A stretch of 64,000 nt of DNA from Guyanagaster necrorhizus (lineage: Eukaryota; Basidiomycota; Agaricomycetes; Agaricales; Physalacriaceae), in NCBI RefSeq assembly GCF_019112545.1, contig NW_025064886.1:1349625-1413624 (forward strand). The letters run 5' to 3'. Under the pieces are notes generated by a model. That model was not told the DNA's origin, searched no databases, and was given only the letters and a program-made list of their open reading frames with translations. Of the stretch, positions 58,153 through 64,000 are shown piece after piece (positions within the stretch are counted from its first letter, which is position 1; each line of letters starts with the position of its first letter). The position numbers and the translations under genes are program-made.

Positions 58153-60008
58153 ATATGCCCTCTTCATGTTCAGGCATGTAAAATTGCAAAAATTGGGAAT
58201 ATATAGACTGCATTTCAGTCCAGTAAGCATGTAACTGAGAATAGAGTAAGAGCACACAGAAACCTAGTCATTATAAGGCTAAACTGAAGTAACAAGGAGT
58301 AGAGTGCATGGCCTAGTAGCAGACTAATACTAGAGGGGTTAGACTGCATGTGAGGTCTCAGCACTTGGCTCTAAATGTGCCAATATCATTATAAGAGAGC
58401 ATGCTAAAAATAAAAAAGATATGATTGAAATATGATCAGCAATTCTGATCACATTGATCAATGATGCACTGATGGAACATGCTTTAGAACAGAGAACTGA
58501 GACCCAAGGAAAGGTATCTGATTAACTGGATGCTGAGCAGAGAAATGATATGATAGCAACAAAAGAATAGATAGAGGAATACTACTCTCAGAGATGAATA
58601 GTATGAGTACTGCTCAGAGACTTGCATGCATACTTACCATGCCTTAGCATGCTTAACATAGTGAGAGACTCTGCATCATACTGTGGTATGATACATACTA
58701 TATTGGGTAGATTAATTAATGCATGTCAGGCCAGAAGCAGTGCAATTTGTGAGCCAGAGGGAATGTTGAGATATTAGAGAAGAGAACATAACTATTGTGG
58801 CTGACTCCAAACATGGGAGATAACTCTGGGGGGTCCAAAACAGTTTACTGCTGTCAGAGATATGTCACTGAGACAAGAAAAAAGCAAGAAGATTAAGCTA
58901 GGCCAGCTAGCCAAGGTCAGCTAGCAAGAAAGCATTGCACAGTCCTGGCCCAGAAGAGAATAAGCACAGCAACTACAATATATGCATGAATAATACCTGT
59001 AGAATCCAGCATGGAGTCCCACACTTTGAAGATACCATAGTAGGATTGTATTAGTAAGTATCAGAGTAGAGTATTTAAATATAGTATTATATGAGTAGAG
59101 ATCAAGTTTCTGACCCCCACAGTTGCAGTGTATTGAGCACAGAAAGCCTTGCACTCTAGCTCTGAGTTTGTGTTAGTAACTTTGGGTGGGAGAATAAACT
59201 TATTATTGAATATCCTTGAGAGAGCTGTGAGAATTAAGTGAGGTATCAAAGCTTGCAAAGGACTTAAGCCCAGTTTGATAAGAGGTTTTGGATTGCACTC
59301 TAACCTGAGAATAAGAGAGCAATGTCTGAAGGGCATTATCTTGAGTTTTTGAGGTATTTGTGATACATGGTGCTACAGGTGGCAGAGGTTCAAACCCTTT
59401 GGCTTGATTAGTGTGCACTTTTGTGTTATTTCCACAGATTAGCAGAGGTTGAAACCCTTTGGTCTGTCGGATGGGGTTTTATTGTGTTTTGTGTCTCTGG
59501 ATTGCATAAGTTTGAATCTTGTGAGTCTACGATCAGTTTGAAAACTTGTGAACAGAGATCTATGCTTTTTGTCACTTGTGGATGTGTTTGTGATTGGTTT
59601 TTGCTTAGAGCACGAAGCTTTAAGTTGTGTATTATGTGTGTTAGGGATTTGAGTTGATCTGAGCTGTGCTTGGGACCATTTGAGAGTTTTGAAGGAGTGT
59701 TTTGACATATTGTATTAAGCTGCAGTACTCTTTGCCTTGAGGCCCAGCAACATCAGTTGCCACCTCTTGTTTTGATAAAATGAAAAGCTTTGAGACTTAA
59801 AGAGACCTCAGACTGTTGTAAGCATGCTATTGTGGTTTGTGTGCTGTGATCTCATTGAAGAAGATAATTATATTTGTTGAATACTACTTTTATTACATTA
59901 TAATCCTCTCATAAACTAAGAGTTTTGTGTGTGTGTTGGTGTGAGTGTGGTCAGTGGATAACACTCTGCTGTATCTGTTTTCATCTTGCATGCACTTAGA
60001 TCCTCTTC
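58153..60008. mobile_element. 1.86-kb insertion in element G, unclassified (possible solo LTR)
   Basis: Absent from the matching place in D and the other copies. The 7-mer aatgatg occurs on both sides (58146-58152 and 60009-60015). If the ends are drawn as TGATATG ... CTTCA, a TGA...TCA tip and a 4-bp duplication result, as in a large solo LTR. It contains tatttaaatata near 59075 and aataaac near 59192, a promoter/polyA-like layout. No coding domain is seen; the 78-codon frame at 59421 has no family features. Confidence 0.6.
59382..59462. repeat. Pair of 21-bp near-identical repeats, 60 bp apart
   Basis: gcagaggttcaaaccctttgg (59382-59402) and the same with one change (59442-59462). The core GGTTCAAACCC resembles a Pol III B box. 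They lie in the unclassified insertion. Confidence 0.6.
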
Positions 60009-63000
60009 AATGATGCCAAGCCTTGAAATAGCTTAATGAACTCCAGAGACCAAGAAAGTTTATCCACTGGTCTAAAATGCTAGGAAGAGATCTGATCACC
60101 AAAGCCCAAATTGAAACCCTTATGATCTGAACAACCTATGCAGTAACCACACTGATTGATAGCAGATGCACTGGAAGTTCAATAAATTGAGCTTTTATCA
60201 ATAAGCACAAACTTCTAACCCAGACTATGGCAGCTCTGATTCCTGTCTATAATGCAGATGGGACAAAGAACCAAGCCAGCTTGATCACTGAATTCATTGA
60301 ACTTAGGTTCACAATTAGTGACCACTCCAAATGGATTGACTTGGCCATCATGGATCTTGGAACCAAAGAAGTCTTCCTCAGCCATGACTGGCTAATATGA
60401 TATAATCTGCTGATTAATTAGAAGACCAGGAGGATCACATTCACCAGATACAAATGTCAGAAGATCATCTTTGAACTATCTGATAAAGACTCTGAGAATT
60501 GATAAGATAAAGAAATGGAAGATGATGAAATGATTCTCACAGTGGACATCCAGAAGGAGATCCACATCCAAGCTGTTCATTATGCCAATAACCTGGTAGC
60601 CAAGGCTCATGAACAGAAGCAGGAAAAAACATTTGAAGAGATAGTACTAGAGTGGACATGAGATTTTAAAGACTTATTTGAGAAGGAGAGTTTTGATGAA
60701 CTCCTCAAGCCTAAGCTGTAGGATCATGCAATTGAGCTTATCCTGAATGCCAATGTAAACCTCAATTGCAAGATCCATCTCCTTGTGAACAATGAACAAC
60801 AAGAACTCGATAAGTTCCTTAACAAAAACTTATCTAGCAGAAGAATCTGACCATCAAAATCCCTAATAGCATCACTATTCTTCTTTGTCAAAAAGAAGAA
60901 TGGAAAGCTTCACTTGGTCCAAGATTACTAGAAGCTTAATGAAATGACCATCAAGAACCAGTACCTCCTACCTCTGATCTCAGAGCTAATGGACAAACTC
61001 TGAGATGCTAAATATTACACCAAACTTAATATCTGGTGGGAGTACAACAATATTCAGATTAAAGAGGGTGATGAATGGAAGGCAGCTTTCAGAACAAACT
61101 GAGAACTATTCAAACCTATAGTCATGTTCTTCTGTTTCATCAACTCTCTGGCAATCTTTCAATGGATGATGAATGATATATTTAAGGACCTCATCTCCAC
61201 TAGGAAGGTCACTATTTATCTTGATGATATTCTCATTATGTCAAAAATAAAGAAGGAACACCAGAAGCTAGTATGACAAGTATTAGCTCTTATGAGGAAG
61301 CATAAATTGTTTCTCAAGGCAGAAAAGTGTGAATTTGAGGTGCTCAAAACTGAGTACCTCAGAGTCATCATCAGCAAAGAGAGCATTAGAATAGACTCTG
61401 TCAAGGTAGCTGGAGTAATGGAGTGGCCAGAAATAATCAAGAAGAAGGAGTTACAATTCTTTCTTGGCTTCACAAACTTCTACTGCTGATTCATCTGGGA
61501 CTATAGCAAGATTGTCTGGCTAATGATACAGTTAACTGGCAATGCCCCTCTCAACAAGCAGCATTTGACAACCTCAAACAGTGATTAGCTGAGGATGTAA
61601 TCCTCACCATTCCAACACAAGAAAGAAGGTTCCAGATTGAAACCAACTCCAGTGAGGGCACCATTGGGGCAGTACTCTCCTAAGAACAAAAAGGAAAATA
61701 GTGCCCTGTCACATTCCTCTCTAAAACACTCACTGTCACTGAATGAAACTATGAAATCTATGACAAAGAACTGCTTGTGATAATGCTTACTCTGGAGGAG
61801 TGGTGACACTACTTGATCAGGGCCACAGAAATTTTTAAGATCTGAATGGATCATCAAAACCTCTGATATTTCTGACAACCACAGAAGTTGAACCATTGAC
61901 AAGCCTGATGGATTACCAAGTTCAGTCAGTACTAATATATCCTCCATCACAAAGCAGGAACAGCTAATAAGAAGGCTGACCTTCTTAGTTGATGAGCAGA
62001 CCACAATCAAAGGGGAAGTGATAATAAGAGAGTGATATTATTAAAGCCTGAACACTTTAGAGCTATGATAATGCTGACAGAAGAAGAGATCTATGAGCAG
62101 ATCAAAAGCATGACAAGAGATACCCATAAATGAGATCAGCATGTGGCTCCATCTCTTAATCACAAATGAGGGATGACAAAAGAAGAGGATCTGATCTGAT
62201 ATGATAGTTAGATCTACATTCCCCAGGATCAGGGACTTTGCAGCAAAATTATTGCCATCTGCTATGATCATGCAATTGCTGGTCACCCTGGTGTCACCAA
62301 GACCAAGAAACTCATATTACAAGAATACTGGTGGCCCAAAATGGGCAATGATATCACCATATATATCAAAGCATGTGAGGTGTGTCAAAGAGGCAAATCA
62401 TTCACTCAGGCCCAGACCACTCCACTTCACCCACATGAAGTCCTGTCATCACTATAGACTCACATATTTGTCGACATAATCACTGGATTATCAGATTGCA
62501 ACAGCTATAATACTATTATTGTTATAGTCAACCAATTCTCAAAAACAATCATCCCAATTGTCTGCTCAACTGAGCTAACCTCTGAGGAGTGGGTAAAGAT
62601 TTTGTGAGACAAAGTCTATACTAAGTATGAGATACCCCAAGTTGTCATCTCTGACCAGAGCCCACAATTCATCTCCAAGTTCCTAGATGATCTTTACCAG
62701 CTTCTGAACATCAGATGTAATGTATCTACTGCATACTATCTGCAGATAGAGAGTCAAACAGAATGAGCCAACCAAGAGGTTGAGAAATATCTCTGCCTCT
62801 TTATAAACTGTTGACAAAATGACTGGATGGAATGGCTGGCTCTTGCCACCTTTCAACATAATAACTGAGTACACTCTGCAACTGGTAAAACACTATTCTT
62901 CATCAATCATAGCCGACATCCACATGTCACCCAAACTGAGCATTATTGTATGACTACACCAGCCTCTATAGATTTTGCCACAACTATAGCAAAAATACAC

Positions 63001-63564
63001 AATGAAACCAAAGCAGCCCTCAATAAAGCAGTCTCATCAATGAAACAGCAATATGACAAATATCACTGCCCTGCACACCAATATCAAGTCAACAATAAAG
63101 TTTGGCTTGATACTTTGAATCTTCATCTTCTCTGACCAAAGTGTAAACTCAGTGACAAGCACACCAGCCCCTTCACTATCAAGAAAAAAGTTGGGGCATC
63201 TGCTTACCAACTCTTGATCTCATCCAACTGAAAGATGTATAATATTTTCAATGAAGCATTGCTGACACTGTATATCATGCCAGCCTTTCCCAATCAAGAA
63301 CAGCTACCACCACCTCCTTCTGACCTTATCAACAATGAAAAACATTATGAAGTCAACCAAGTATTAAATCACAAGCTCCACAAAATCAAAGCAAAAAGAG
63401 GGAGGACTACAACAACAGTCAACTACCTTGTCAGTTAGAAGGGTTATGGATCTGAATCCAACTAGTGGATAAATGAACACCAAATGAACACTGACAAAGC
63501 AATACAGGACTATGAATTATTTCTTAATTAAACCATCAAGATAATAGTCTTAAAGAGAAGATAA

Positions 63565-64000
63565 TGTTATAATTTTTCTATTCTTTTTTTGGATTAACCC
63601 CTATTTATACTTAGTCAGAGTGCTAAGACAAGTGCTTAGGACTGTGAGATAAGGCTTAGTCATCATAATGACTGAGTCCATCATTATCCTTTGATGCAAC
63701 AGCATTGTCTGATAATACACAAAAGCCCTTTTATGTACAGTATTGATGTCTAAGGACAAGGGGCACAAAAGACCCAGCAATGCACAATTAGTAGTAGTAT
63801 ATTTAGATATGACTTGTATGGTAATTAAGACAGCTTGCTCTTGCTGGTAATCCCCAGCTTTGAGCTAAAGTTTACTTTCACACTATTCTATACTCAAGCC
63901 CAATTCTTCAGACCTTGTGACATATTGATCAGAATATGCATCAGTGGACTCAGCTGATCTCCTGAAGTGTAAGGAGATGACTGTTTATTATGTGTTTCTG
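63565..64000 (+). repeat. Element G 3' LTR, truncated by the window
   Basis: Starts TGTTATAATTTTT and is colinear with 54021-54456 of the 5' LTR; the last ~24 bp are outside. The right half is nearly identical to the 5' copy, while the left half carries most of the differences. Its TATA element has decayed to gtaattaag. Confidence 0.88.

Larger units (their letters stand above)
57788..63531 (+). pseudogene. Element G pol remains, split by a 1.86-kb insertion
   Basis: The frame starts at the CAGTGA overlap. Protease TLIDSRCTGSSIN has DSG changed to DSR. RT has TIYLDDILIMS intact near 61215. The integrase zinc-finger and DDE regions, NQEVEKYL and the chromodomain (YLVS, near 63430) are recognisable. 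TAA at 63529-63531 aligns with that of D. Many TGA/TAG stops. The insertion at 58153-60008 separates the linker from the protease. Confidence 0.75.
54021..64000 (+). mobile_element. LTR retrotransposon G (chromovirus), runs to the right edge
   Basis: 5' LTR 54021-54480 and the first 436 bp of its 3' LTR from 63565. The internal part is 9084 bp, about 1.9 kb longer than D because of an insertion at 58153-60008. It sits in element F gag; left flank cagtc (54016-54020) is the candidate duplication. The visible LTR parts differ at about 24 sites, all but one transitions. CpG is nearly absent. Confidence 0.88.

Noticed and set aside
59421..59657. 78-codon plus frame in the unclassified insertion
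   Set aside because: Cys-rich by chance from a TG-rich stretch; overlaps an 89-codon minus frame and contains the 21-bp repeat.
1..64000. tRNA or rRNA genes, CRISPR arrays, prokaryotic operons
   Set aside because: No tRNA cloverleaf, rRNA or spaced repeat array was recognised, and the intron-rich genes show the window is fungal.

Overview
The window reads as a filamentous basidiomycete (Agaricomycete-type) nuclear contig. The evidence is many ~50-60 nt GT-AG introns, a basidiomycete-style Dam1, Ndufb7 with twin CX9C motifs, two fungal sesquiterpene synthases in split exons, and a large nest of decayed chromodomain Ty3/gypsy and DIRS-type retroelements. All gene models were assembled by eye from splice signals and conserved motifs; no alignment or database search was run.

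Layout. 1-1060: housekeeping genes on the minus strand, the 5' end of SMC1 and a complete NDUFB7. 2566-5022: a secreted type-B carboxylesterase/lipase on plus. 5229-17735: five co-oriented minus-strand genes: sesquiterpene synthase 1, a cytochrome P450, a multi-span membrane protein, a stand-alone adenylation-domain protein and a condensation/acetyltransferase-like protein. 18043-19361: a divergent alpha/beta hydrolase sharing a 307-bp promoter interval with the acyltransferase. 19841-20898: the kinetochore gene DAM1, a housekeeping island. 21612-21711: a 100-N gap flanked by identical 44-bp repeats. 22286-23566: sesquiterpene synthase 2. 23631-25037: an NAD(P)-dependent epimerase/reductase with an in-frame stop just before its catalytic YxxxK.

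From about 25.2 kb to the end the window is a nest of retroelements. A minus-strand DIRS-order element (RT, RNase H, tyrosine recombinase) is split by LTR element A (27335-35393, 5-bp duplication gccag) and cut by element B. B is interrupted by C. C holds the young element D (38747-46804, duplication agtag), an inverted 2.3-kb fragment, and element F. F holds G. G carries a 1.86-kb insertion of unclassified type. Element D keeps CpGs. The older copies are almost free of CpG, and decay is dominated by C:G to T:A transitions that turn CGA and TGG codons into TGA.

How the genes may work together (inference). The terpene synthases, P450, reductase, adenylation protein, acyltransferase and hydrolase could form a pathway for an oxidised sesquiterpene carrying an amino-acid or other acyl ester. 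The adenylation protein keeps the Asp that binds an alpha-amino group but has no carrier domain. The two most unusual signals are this possible terpene/adenylate locus and the conserved self-priming layout of the LTR elements: the RNA start inside the LTR matches the reverse complement of the primer-binding site, and no tRNA-type TGG is present.
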